Shown here: positions 8,799 to 16,935 of the stretch, one piece after another
How the letters are laid out: every line of letters starts with the position of its first letter
Numbering within the stretch: the stretch's first letter is position 1
Assembly (NCBI RefSeq): GCF_900114565.1
Contig: NZ_FOTM01000006.1
Location: forward strand, 74,247-138,246
Length of the DNA: 64,000 nt
Reading direction: 5' to 3'
From: Leifsonia sp. CL147
Lineage (GTDB): Bacteria; Actinomycetota; Actinomycetes; Actinomycetales; Microbacteriaceae
Notes under the pieces: generated by a model
What the model was told of the DNA's origin: nothing
Seen by the model: the letters and a program-made list of their open reading frames with translations, nothing else
Database searches by the model: none
Program-made: the position numbers and the translations under genes

Positions 8799-10424
8799 AT
8801 GATCGAGATCACCGGGCCGCGCATCGACGGCACCGACCACATCCTGACTCCGGAGGCGATCGCCTTCGTCGACCACCTGCACCAGGCCTTCGCCGGCCGG
8901 CGGCAGGAACTGCTGGCGGAACGTCAGCGGCACCGCGCGGACGCCGGCAACGGCCGCGACCCGCGATTCCTGAGCAGCACCGCCGCGATCCGCGACGACG
9001 ACTCCTGGCGCGTGGCCGGAGCGGGTCCCGGCCTCGCGGACCGCCGTGTCGAGATCACCGGACCCACCGATCCCAAGATGGCGATCAACGCCCTCAACTC
9101 CGGCGCCCGCGTCTGGCTCGCCGACCTGGAGGACGCGACGAGTCCCACCTGGGAGAACATCGCCGGCGGCCAGCGGACGTTGCACGACGCCGTGCGCGGA
9201 CGCCTCGCCTTCACCAGCCCGGAGGGCAAGGAGTACCGGGTCACCACGCCGTTCGCCCACACACCGACGATCGTGATGCGCCCGCGCGGCTGGCACCTGG
9301 TCGAGAAGCATCTCGCGTTCACCGACCGGGCCGGTCGCACGTCGCCCGCCAGCGCCTCCCTCACCGACTTCGGCCTGTACTTCTGGCACAACGCGCAGGC
9401 CCTGGTGGATGTGGGACGCGGCCCCTACTTCTACCTGCCCAAGCTGGAGTCGCACCACGAGGCGCGGCTGTGGAACGACATCTTCGTCTTCGCACAGCAG
9501 CGCATCGGGATGCCCGTCGGCACCATCCGCGCGACCGTGCTGATCGAGACGATCCCGGCGGCGTTCGAGATGGAGGAGATCCTCTACGAACTGCGCGAGC
9601 ACTGCGCCGGCCTCAACGCGGGACGCTGGGACTACATCTTCTCCATGATCAAGACGTTCCAGGGCCGCGGGCGCCGGTTCGCCTTCGGAGACCGCGACCG
9701 CATCACGATGACGGTCCCCTTCATGCGGGCGTACACCGAGCTGCTGGTCGCGACCTGCCACCGCCGCGGGGCGCACGCGATCGGCGGGATGAGCGCGTTC
9801 ATCCCGAACCGGAGGGATGCCGAGGCCACGACGCGAGCACTGGCGCGGGTCGCCGAGGACAAGCGGCGCGAGGCCGGGGACGGCTTCGACGGCACCTGGG
9901 TGGCGCATCCCGATCTCATCCCGACGGCGCTCGCCGAGTTCGACGCGGTCCTGGGGGAGCGGCCCCACCAGGTGTCGCGGCGGCGGGACGACGTGCGGGT
10001 CAGCGCGGACGACCTGCTCGCCGTGGGCGACGCCGACGCCACCGTGACGGATGCGGGGGTGCGGTCGAACGTCTCGGTCGCCCTCCGGTACATCGAAGCC
10101 TGGCTGCGCGGAACCGGCGCCGTCGCGATCGACGGGCTGATGGAGGATGCGGCGACAGCCGAGATCTCCCGCTCGCTGCTGCGGCAGTGGATCGACAACC
10201 GGATCGTCACGGCGGAGGGCACGGCGGTCTCGCACGAGACGGTCGCGCGCATCCTGGACGAGGAGCTCTCACGGCTGGACGACGAGGGCACCCGGTTCGC
10301 GGACGCCGCCGAGCTGCTGCGCGAGGTGGCACTGGGGGAGGAGTTCCCGACGTTCCTCACGATCCCGGCCTACGCGCGGTACCTGGTGGATGCGGGAACG
10401 CCCGACCTGGCGCTCGCCGGCTGA
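8799..10424 (+). CDS. aceB: Malate synthase A
   Basis: Condenses glyoxylate with acetyl-CoA to malate, the second step of the glyoxylate bypass. It has 541 residues, the size of the AceB (not GlcB) isoform. Family segments are visible: DPKMAINALNSGA, VWLADLEDATSP, MRPRGWHLVEKH and RIGMPVGTIRATVLIET, with FQGRGRRFAFGDRDRITMTV near residue 290. The start is preceded by GAAGGAG at 8784-8790. In operon with aceA and presumably repressed by the divergent RamB when acetate-like carbon is absent. Confidence 0.96.
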   Translation: MIEITGPRIDGTDHILTPEAIAFVDHLHQAFAGRRQELLAERQRHRADAGNGRDPRFLSSTAAIRDDDSWRVAGAGPGLADRRVEITGPTDPKMAINALNSGARVWLADLEDATSPTWENIAGGQRTLHDAVRGRLAFTSPEGKEYRVTTPFAHTPTIVMRPRGWHLVEKHLAFTDRAGRTSPASASLTDFGLYFWHNAQALVDVGRGPYFYLPKLESHHEARLWNDIFVFAQQRIGMPVGTIRATVLIETIPAAFEMEEILYELREHCAGLNAGRWDYIFSMIKTFQGRGRRFAFGDRDRITMTVPFMRAYTELLVATCHRRGAHAIGGMSAFIPNRRDAEATTRALARVAEDKRREAGDGFDGTWVAHPDLIPTALAEFDAVLGERPHQVSRRRDDVRVSADDLLAVGDADATVTDAGVRSNVSVALRYIEAWLRGTGAVAIDGLMEDAATAEISRSLLRQWIDNRIVTAEGTAVSHETVARILDEELSRLDDEGTRFADAAELLREVALGEEFPTFLTIPAYARYLVDAGTPDLALAG

Positions 10425-10428
10425 TGGA

Positions 10429-10788
10429 TTACGGATGGTGCTCGAGGTACTCCTCGAGCACCTTTCCGTGGTTCACCTCCGGGTCGCGAAGCCCGACCAG
10501 CAGCGTGATCACGGGATGCTGCCGCGCGAGCGTCCGCAGCTCCTCCACGGCCGGATTCGTGTCGAGCTCGCTCTCATAGCGAGCGCGGAACTCGTCGAAG
10601 GCCTGGTGCTCGCCGGACGGGTTCTGATGGAACCACCGGCGCAACTCCGTGGAGGGCGCCACCTCCTTCAGCCACAGGTCGATGTCGGCGCGCTCCTTGC
10701 TGAGACCCCTCGGCCAGAGCCGGTCGACGAGCACGCGGAACCCGTCCTCGGGTGCCGGCGGATCGTAGATGCGCTTCACCGTGAACAT
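10429..10788 (-). CDS. DUF488 family protein
   Basis: A 119-residue protein with the hallmarks of the DUF488/YeaO family: an N-terminal VKRIYDP, then VLVDRLWPRGLSKE at about residues 19-32, and a C-terminal VITLLVGLRDPEVNHGKVLEEYL. Molecular function is not established for the family. Its 3' end almost abuts that of aceB (convergent, 4 bases apart). It lies 34 bases downstream of the PfkB kinase on the same strand and may share its transcript. Confidence 0.85.
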   Translation of the reverse strand: MFTVKRIYDPPAPEDGFRVLVDRLWPRGLSKERADIDLWLKEVAPSTELRRWFHQNPSGEHQAFDEFRARYESELDTNPAVEELRTLARQHPVITLLVGLRDPEVNHGKVLEEYLEHHP

Positions 10789-10822
10789 GTGATGCCCCTC
10801 TCTTCTGCGGCTTGCCGGTCCC

Positions 10823-11752
10823 TCACTCGCCGCCCAGCAGCGCGTCCGTCTCGGCCGCCCGCGGCGCGGTCGCCGGTCCTCGTCGCGAGACGGAGAGCGC
10901 CGCCGCGGCGTTCGCCCGCCGTGCGGCCTCGAGCGGCGGGAGGCCGCGGGTCAGCGCGGCGGCCAGAACGCCTCCGAACGCATCGCCCGCCCCCGTCGTA
11001 TCCACCGCGGTGACGGGGAACGCCGGCAGGTGCGCCGGCGCCGGCTCCTCCGTGGCGACCCAGCATCCCGACGCCCCATCGCGCACCACGGCGACCCCGC
11101 CCGTGCGCAGCATCCCGCGCAGGGCGCCGGCGGCCGGAGCGGGATGCGCGTTGCTGCGGAGGATGCGGGCTTCGCGCGCGTTCGTGCTGAGCACGTCCGT
11201 GCGGCGCAGCGTCGCCTCGAGCAGGTCGGCATCGAGCGAGCCGACCAGCGGCGACGGGTCGAACACCACCTGGGTCTCAGTCCGTAACGTCGTGAGCCAG
11301 CCGGCGACGGCGGCACCCGCGACGGGATGGGCGAGGCTGTACCCGGACACGTACACGACATCGCTCGCCGTGGGTCGTACCGCCTCCAGGTCGGCGCGGG
11401 TCAGCATCCCCTCGGCGCCCGGCGCTGTGACGAACGTGCGCTCGGCGTCCGCGTCGACCAGGACCACGCAGTAGCCGTTGTCGGCGGACTCCAGAGGCGG
11501 GTTGGCGACGCCGATCCCCTCCCGCCAGAGCGCCTCGGCCACGACTTCGCCGAAGGGCCCGCTGCCCGACCGGCCGGCGAAGACCACCTCCGCGCCGTCG
11601 CGCGCGGCCGCCGCCATGACGTTGAAGCCGCCGCCCGCGGTCATCCCGGCCGACGAGGCCAGGACGTCGCCGCCGCGCTCGGGAAGCGCATCCACCTGCA
11701 GCAGCAGATCGACTACGACCGTCCCGGTGAAGATCAGGCGTCCGTCAGCCAT
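10823..11752 (-). CDS. PfkB/ribokinase-family carbohydrate kinase
   Basis: A 309-residue sugar or nucleoside kinase of the ribokinase family. The N-terminal substrate-binding glycines (AGGGFNVMAAAARDGAEV, about 37-55) and the C-terminal catalytic motif DTTGAGDAFGG (about 250-260, Asp256 the general base) are intact. Its start overlaps the end of the ADP-ribosylglycohydrolase gene by 8 bases, so the two are translationally coupled. A hydrolase releasing an ADP-ribose-like sugar followed by a kinase suggests salvage of ribose or a modified nucleoside (inference). The exact sugar is unknown. Confidence 0.88.
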   Translation of the reverse strand: MADGRLIFTGTVVVDLLLQVDALPERGGDVLASSAGMTAGGGFNVMAAAARDGAEVVFAGRSGSGPFGEVVAEALWREGIGVANPPLESADNGYCVVLVDADAERTFVTAPGAEGMLTRADLEAVRPTASDVVYVSGYSLAHPVAGAAVAGWLTTLRTETQVVFDPSPLVGSLDADLLEATLRRTDVLSTNAREARILRSNAHPAPAAGALRGMLRTGGVAVVRDGASGCWVATEEPAPAHLPAFPVTAVDTTGAGDAFGGVLAAALTRGLPPLEAARRANAAAALSVSRRGPATAPRAAETDALLGGE

Positions 11753-12773
11753 GTCGCGTCCTCAGCTGCAGCAGTCCGTCGACGAGCCGCTCGAAGTCGA
11801 GAGCGTTCACGCGGCGGACGGTGTCCAGGGCCGTCCGCGGCCAGTCCGCCGCACCGGTCGCGCCGAGCACCGCACCGGCCATCGCCGCGATCGTGTCGGT
11901 GTCGCCGCCGAGACCCGCGGCGCGGCAGAGCGTGTCCCACGCCGCATCCGGATCGGTGGCCTCGCCGCTCTCGACGGTCACGGCGACCAGCGCGAGTGCC
12001 GCCACCACCGACTCCTGGGCGGCGACGGAGGTGCCGATCACCTCCGCGAGCGCGTCGTCCTGCTCATCGGCGGAGAGGCCGAGGAGGAAGGGGACGGCCC
12101 ACGCCAGCCGCTCGGCGATGTCGCCGCCCGCGACCCAGTGGCCGCGTCGACCGCCTTCGCGGGCCGCCGCGACCGCCAGCTCCAGAGCCTCCGGCGTGTC
12201 GGCGCCGTCGATCCCGGCGCTCACCGCGGCCCCCACGGCGGCGGCGCTCGCGATGCCGATCCCGGTGTTGTGCGTCAGCGTGCTCACGTGGGCGACCGCA
12301 TCCACGAACTCGCCGAGGGGTTCGACGGGGACGGCGATCCCGACCGGCGCGATCCGCATGGCGGCGCCGTTCGTCGCGCCGAAGCGTCCGGCTTCCTCGG
12401 GCGGCATGCCGTCCTGGAGGCGCTGCAGCGCCGCGCGGGTGCTGGGACCGAGCAGGTCGAGCGAGCCGCGCGCCTCCATCGCCCGCTCCCAGGCGAGGAG
12501 CTCGGCGGCGAAGGCGGCCGGACGTACGGTGCCGCCGCCGTCGATGAGCAGCCGCGCGAGCAGCACGGCCTGCTCGGTGTCGTCCGTCACGGAGCCGGCC
12601 GGCATGCCCGCAGCGATCTGCTGGTGCGGACCCGCCGCCACGAGGCCACCGATCCGGCCGTGGTCGGCGTGGATGCGGTCCCGCGACATCGACTGCGTCG
12701 GCATCCCGAGAGCGTCGCCCAGCGCCAGGCCGTGGAGGGCAGCGAGGGACCGGGCGCGTGCGCTGTCCCTCAC
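11745..12773 (-). CDS. ADP-ribosylglycohydrolase family protein
   Basis: A 342-residue DraG-like hydrolase. Motifs for the dinuclear Mg site are present: HGLALGDALGMP near residue 14, SVTDDTEQAVLLARLL near 59, and GLGGDTDTIAAMAGAVLGA near 290. Members remove ADP-ribose from proteins or act on free ADP-ribosylated small molecules. The start is GTG at 12773, which overlaps the stop codon of a 20-codon upstream ORF (GTGA overlap); no independent ribosome site precedes it, so translation probably depends on the leader. Coupled to the PfkB kinase downstream. Confidence 0.88.
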   Translation of the reverse strand: MRDSARARSLAALHGLALGDALGMPTQSMSRDRIHADHGRIGGLVAAGPHQQIAAGMPAGSVTDDTEQAVLLARLLIDGGGTVRPAAFAAELLAWERAMEARGSLDLLGPSTRAALQRLQDGMPPEEAGRFGATNGAAMRIAPVGIAVPVEPLGEFVDAVAHVSTLTHNTGIGIASAAAVGAAVSAGIDGADTPEALELAVAAAREGGRRGHWVAGGDIAERLAWAVPFLLGLSADEQDDALAEVIGTSVAAQESVVAALALVAVTVESGEATDPDAAWDTLCRAAGLGGDTDTIAAMAGAVLGATGAADWPRTALDTVRRVNALDFERLVDGLLQLRTRHG

Positions 12774-12832
12774 AGCGCCGCCATCGCGCGGACCCGCGCG
12801 TCGGACGGTTCAGGGGTGCGGATGATGCTCAC
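12770..12832 (-). CDS. Putative 20-residue leader peptide coupled to the ADP-ribosylglycohydrolase
   Basis: GTG at 12832 is preceded by a perfect AAGGAGG (12838-12844 on the complement, 5-base spacing), the best ribosome site for the operon. The product would start MSIIRTPEP and end in AMAAL. Its TGA (12770-12772) overlaps the GTG start of the downstream hydrolase, a classic termination-reinitiation junction. Alternatives: a regulatory uORF, or a sequencing or real frameshift that once joined the peptide to the hydrolase as its N-terminus. No similarity to a known leader is recognised. Confidence 0.5.
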   Translation of the reverse strand: MSIIRTPEPSDARVRAMAAL

Positions 12833-12883
12833 GGCTGCCTCCTTGCGTGCTGTCCCTCCCATTCTCGCGCGCTCGCCGCCCCG

Positions 12884-13256
12884 CCATCGAGTCCGCGGAG
12901 ATTGCACGCCGCCGCGGCGTGTCGCGTGCAGTCTGTGCGGACTCGATGCAGGGGCGCGATGCGGGGACGCAACGACTCGAGGTGGGGCGCAACGGCGAGT
13001 CCGCAGAGGTTGCACGCCGACGCGGCGTGTCGCGTGCAGTCTGTGCGGACTCGATGGAGGTGCGCAATGCGGGGGTGCAACGACTTGATGTGGGGACGCA
13101 ATGCCGAGTCCGCAGAGATTGCACGCCGACGCGGCGAGTCGCGTGCAATCTGTGCGGACTCGATGGAGGGGCGCGATGACTCGAGGGGGCGCAACGGCGA
13201 GTCCGCAGAGATTGCACGTCGAGGCGGCGTGTCGCGTGCAATCTGTGCGGACTCGA
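12884..13256. repeat. Tandem block of four P1 palindromes
   Basis: Four long-armed palindromes at about 12884-12948, 12996-13055, 13105-13163 and 13198-13256. Shared blocks are CGAGTCCGCAGAGATTGCAC on the left and GTGCAATCTGTGCGGACTCG on the right, with a variable GC-rich centre. The linkers (for example GGGGACGCAA and GGTGGGGCGCAACGG) are also related, so the whole unit of about 93-110 bases has been duplicated in tandem. The block fills most of the 440-base gap between the hydrolase leader ORF and the MFS gene. No protein is credible here; in-frame translations are all repeats. Confidence 0.9.
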
Positions 13257-13272
13257 TGGAGGGAGGGACGGC

Positions 13273-14775
13273 TCAGTGCGCGAGTGACGGGGCCTCGGAG
13301 GGGAGGTCGGCGGGCTTGCGCAGGAAGAAGGAGCCGGCGACGGCGAACAGGGAGATGATCGCGCCGGCCACGAAGGCGGCGCGGATGCCGCCGGCCTGCG
13401 CCGCATCCACTCCCGCACCGCCGGCCGCGAGTCCGGTGGCCTGAAGGGTGAGGACCGCGACGAGGAGGGCCGTACCGGCCGCCCCGCCGACCTGCTGGAT
13501 CGTGCCGAGGATGGCGCTGCCGTGCGAGTAGAGGTGCGGTGGTACCGCTCCGAGCCCGGCTGTGAACAGCGGGGTGAACATCATCGCGAGCCCCAGGCTC
13601 ATCACGACGTGCGCCGCGATGACGAGGCCGACCGGCGTGTGCTCGGTCAGCATGGTCAGCGACCACAGCACGAGGCTCACCAGGATCGACCCGGGAACGA
13701 CGAGCACGCGCGGATCGTACCGGTCGTACAACCGCCCGACGAATGGCGCCGCGAGCCCCATGATGAGTCCGCCCGGGAGCAGGATGAGCCCGGTGGACAG
13801 CGTGTCGAGGTGCAGCACGTGCTGGAGGTACAGCGGAAGCACGATGATGACGCCGAACATGGATGCGGTGGTGATCGACATCAGGACGATCGACACCGTG
13901 AAGATCGGGTAGCGGAAGGTCCGCAGGTCGAGCAGGGCGCGGTCCCGTCGCTGCAGGAGCAGCTGCCGGGTGATGAAGGCAGCGAGACCGATCACGCCGA
14001 CCACCAGCGAGCCCCAGAGCATGAACGGGCTCGCGGACGCGGGCCCGGACTCGCCGGAGAGGGTCAGCCCGTAGACCAGCCCTCCGAAGCCGAACGCCGA
14101 CAGGATCACCGAGATCACGTCGATCCGGACCTTCTGCGGCTCGGTCACGTTCTCGACGAACCGCATGCCGATCAGCAGCATCACCAGGGCGATCGGCAGC
14201 ACGATCAGGAAGATCCACCGCCAGGCCAGGAAGTTGAGGATGAGGCCGGAGATCGTCGGTCCGATCGCGGGAGCGACCGAGATGACGATCGAGACATTGC
14301 CCATCGTCCGGCCGCGCATCGCCGGGGGCACCAGCGTCATCAGCGTCGTCATGAGCAGCGGGATCATGATGGCCGTGCCGCTCGCCTGGATCACGCGGGC
14401 GGCAACCAGGACCGCGAACCCTGGCGCGAGTGCCGCGGCCAGCGTGCCGAGCGAGAACAGCGACATGGCGGCGATGAACATCTGCCGGGTCGTGTATCGC
14501 TGCAGCAGGAAGCCGGTGATCGGGATGACCACCGCCATCGTCAGCATGAAGGCCGTCGAGAGCCACTGCGCGGCAAGGGCATCGATGTGCAGGTCGTCCA
14601 TCAGCCGGGGGATGGCGACCGCCATGATCGTCTCGTTGAGGATCACCACGAACGTGGCCGCCAGGAGCAGCCAGATCACCCGCTGGTCGCGTGGCGAGAT
14701 CCGTGGTGCGGGGTCGGCGGGCAGCGGGAGGGCGCCGGTATCGATCGAAGGCGCAGGTGAGGTCTTCTCAGTCAC
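13273..14775 (-). CDS. DHA2-family MFS multidrug efflux transporter
   Basis: A 500-residue major facilitator with about 14 predicted membrane helices, the size of the EmrB/QacA (DHA2) group. Recognisable are LDxxI-like motif ILNETIMAVAIPRLMDDL (about 38-55), the QWLSTAFMLTMAVVIPITGF helix, motif A GRTMGN and a cytosolic loop. A proton antiporter exporting drugs or metabolites; the substrate is not predictable. The start is GTG at 14775; no nearer ATG is in frame before the first helix. Monocistronic, with the P1 palindrome block just past its stop. Confidence 0.88.
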   Translation of the reverse strand: MTEKTSPAPSIDTGALPLPADPAPRISPRDQRVIWLLLAATFVVILNETIMAVAIPRLMDDLHIDALAAQWLSTAFMLTMAVVIPITGFLLQRYTTRQMFIAAMSLFSLGTLAAALAPGFAVLVAARVIQASGTAIMIPLLMTTLMTLVPPAMRGRTMGNVSIVISVAPAIGPTISGLILNFLAWRWIFLIVLPIALVMLLIGMRFVENVTEPQKVRIDVISVILSAFGFGGLVYGLTLSGESGPASASPFMLWGSLVVGVIGLAAFITRQLLLQRRDRALLDLRTFRYPIFTVSIVLMSITTASMFGVIIVLPLYLQHVLHLDTLSTGLILLPGGLIMGLAAPFVGRLYDRYDPRVLVVPGSILVSLVLWSLTMLTEHTPVGLVIAAHVVMSLGLAMMFTPLFTAGLGAVPPHLYSHGSAILGTIQQVGGAAGTALLVAVLTLQATGLAAGGAGVDAAQAGGIRAAFVAGAIISLFAVAGSFFLRKPADLPSEAPSLAH

Positions 14776-14941
14776 CGGTACACCGTATCGATCAGCACCG
14801 ACATCGCGAGTGTCGTTCTCGTGAACTGTGGAGAAGTTCGCTCTGGGCAGAACGGGGGAATAAACATCCCCTGAGCAAAGCAGTGGTTCGCCGCATCGAG
14901 CTCGACGGCCGAGCCACCGCATCCACCCCCGGCGCCGCCGC

Positions 14942-16084
14942 TCACCCCGACAGCCCGCGCACCACCCGCACCGCCTCGCCGACCGCAGGCGCGACCGCCG
15001 CGAGCTGCGCCGCCGGCACCTCGGGCCCCCACGAGAACCGCACGGCGGTCCGCGCGACGTCCTCCGGGTACCCGAGCGCCAGCAGCACGTGCGACGCGTC
15101 CTCGCTGCCGGCCGCGCAGGCCGACCCGCTGGAGGAGACCACGCCACGCCGTTCCAGCTCCAGGAGCACGGCCTCGCCGTTCGTGCCCGGGAAGACGAAG
15201 GAGGCGGTTCCCGGCAGCCGCGACGAGGGATGCCCGGTGAGCGCCGCCCCCGGCGCCTCCGTGAGCACGGCGGTCACGAACGCATCCCGTGCCTCCGCCG
15301 CCGCCCGCGCCCGCGCATCCCTGCCGTCCGAAGCCAGTCGCGCCGCCGTGGCCAGCCCCACCGCGCCGGCGACGTTCTCCGTTCCCGACCGCCGGCCCCG
15401 CTCCTGTCCGCCGCCGTGGATCACGGGCTCCAGCGGGATGCGCCCGCGCACGAACAGGGCGCCCACCCCCTTGGGCGCACCGAGTTTGTGGCCGGAGACG
15501 CTGAGCGCATCCACCCCCAGCGTCCCGACGTCGAGCGGCAGCCAGCCCGCCGCCTGAACGGCGTCCGTGTGGAGGGGGATGCCGTGCTCATGCGCGAGAC
15601 CGGCGAGCGCCGCGATCGGCTGCACCGTCCCGACCTCGTTGTTCGCGAGCATCACCGAGGCCAGGGTGGTGCCGGGCCGGAGCGCCGCCGCGAAATCCTC
15701 GGGCGCCACCATCCCGTCACGGCCGACCGGGACGAACGTCACCTCGAAGGCGTGCAGCCGCACCAGATAGTCCACGGACGCGAGCACGGCCTCGTGCTCG
15801 ATCCTCGTCGTCACGATGTGACGGCCGCGCGGGTTCGCCAGCGCGATCCCTTTGACGGCGAGATTGTCCGCCTCCGTGCCTCCGGAGGTGAAGGTCACCT
15901 CCGACGAGCGGCAGCCGAGCCAGGATGCGACCGCCGCACGCGCATCCGCGAGGGCGTGCGCCGCCGACTCGCCGACGCTGTGGTGGCTGGACGGATTGCC
16001 GAAGTCGCCGGTCAGGTACGGCCACATCGCCTCCAGCACCTCGCGGCGAACCGGTGAGGTGGCGGCGGCGTCGAGGTAGATCAC
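14942..16084 (-). CDS. Cysteine desulfurase (NifS/IscS-like)
   Basis: A 380-residue PLP enzyme that transfers cysteine sulfur for Fe-S assembly. The start MIYLDAAATSPVR is typical of the family. PLP Lys200 lies in SGHKLGAPKG, and the active-site Cys323 in SSGSACAAGS. It is the last gene of the nrtR-nadA-nadB-nadC operon, overlapping nadC by 4 bases. NadA needs a 4Fe-4S cluster and nad operons often carry a dedicated desulfurase, so it likely supports NadA maturation (inference). No IscU or SufU gene is adjacent. Confidence 0.93.
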   Translation of the reverse strand: MIYLDAAATSPVRREVLEAMWPYLTGDFGNPSSHHSVGESAAHALADARAAVASWLGCRSSEVTFTSGGTEADNLAVKGIALANPRGRHIVTTRIEHEAVLASVDYLVRLHAFEVTFVPVGRDGMVAPEDFAAALRPGTTLASVMLANNEVGTVQPIAALAGLAHEHGIPLHTDAVQAAGWLPLDVGTLGVDALSVSGHKLGAPKGVGALFVRGRIPLEPVIHGGGQERGRRSGTENVAGAVGLATAARLASDGRDARARAAAEARDAFVTAVLTEAPGAALTGHPSSRLPGTASFVFPGTNGEAVLLELERRGVVSSSGSACAAGSEDASHVLLALGYPEDVARTAVRFSWGPEVPAAQLAAVAPAVGEAVRVVRGLSG

Positions 16085-16935
16085 TCCACCACCACGTCAA
16101 GTCCCAGGTCGAGCGAGCGGACGCTGTGGGTGAGGGATCCCGCCGAGATGACGTCGACGCCGGTCTCGGCGATGCTGCGGACGGTGCCGAGGCCGACGTT
16201 TCCGCTCGCCTCCACGATCGCCCGGCCCCCGACGCGCGCGACGCCCTCGCGGAGCTCGTCGAGCGTGAAGTTGTCGAGCATGATCGTGTCCACGCCCGCG
16301 GCCAGCACCGGCTCGATCTGGTCGATCCGGTCGACCTCGACCTCCAGGTGGGTGGTGTGGGAGAGCTGCTCCCGCACACGCAGCAGCGCCTCGGTCACCG
16401 TCAGCCCGGTCTGGGCGGTGAGGACGGCGAGGTGGTTGTCCTTGGCCATCACGGCGTCCGAGAGGGAGTAGCGGTGGTTGTGGCCGCCGCCCGCCCGCAC
16501 GGCGTGCCGCTCGAACGCCCGCAGCCCGGGCGTGGTCTTGCGGGTGTCCACGATCCGCGCGGAGGTGTGGGCCACCTCGGCGACGAAGGCGGCCGTGAGC
16601 GTCGCGATGCCGCTCATCCGCTGGGTGAAGTTGAGGGCGACGCGCTCGCCCTGCAGCACGGAGCGCGCCGGTCCGGTCACCGTCGCCAGCGCATCCCCGG
16701 CCGCGAAGACGGCGCCGTCCGGGACGTGCAGAATCACCTCGATGGAGGGGTCCGTGAGCGTCATCGCCGCCGCGAAGACCTCTCCGCCGGCGAAGGTGCC
16801 GGACTCGCGCGCGACCAGCCGGGCGGTCGCGCGCGCCGCCTCCGGGATCAGCAGCTGGCTGGTCACATCGCCCCACGGCGCGTCCTCGACGAGGGCGGCC
16901 TGGACGACGGTGTGGATGAGCTGGCGGGTCAGCAT
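16081..16935 (-). CDS. nadC: Nicotinate-nucleotide diphosphorylase (carboxylating)
   Basis: Converts quinolinate and PRPP to nicotinate mononucleotide, CO2 and PPi. The protein has 284 residues. Family motifs include EDAPWGDVTS (about 17-26), ARIVDTRKTTPGLRAFE with the phosphate-binding Arg/Lys, GGGHNHRYSLSDAVMAKDNH, and a C-terminal VDVISAGSLTHS. ATG 16935 is chosen because residues MLTRQLIH fit the family N-terminus; the longer frame upstream is a shadow of nadB. It overlaps nadB by 7 bases and the desulfurase by 4. Confidence 0.95.
   Translation of the reverse strand: MLTRQLIHTVVQAALVEDAPWGDVTSQLLIPEAARATARLVARESGTFAGGEVFAAAMTLTDPSIEVILHVPDGAVFAAGDALATVTGPARSVLQGERVALNFTQRMSGIATLTAAFVAEVAHTSARIVDTRKTTPGLRAFERHAVRAGGGHNHRYSLSDAVMAKDNHLAVLTAQTGLTVTEALLRVREQLSHTTHLEVEVDRIDQIEPVLAAGVDTIMLDNFTLDELREGVARVGGRAIVEASGNVGLGTVRSIAETGVDVISAGSLTHSVRSLDLGLDVVVE

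Noticed and set aside
12847-13444. Small ORFs within the P1 palindrome block
   Set aside because: Their translations are just the repeat read in different frames (VCADSMEG/ESAEIARRR), with no ribosome sites.
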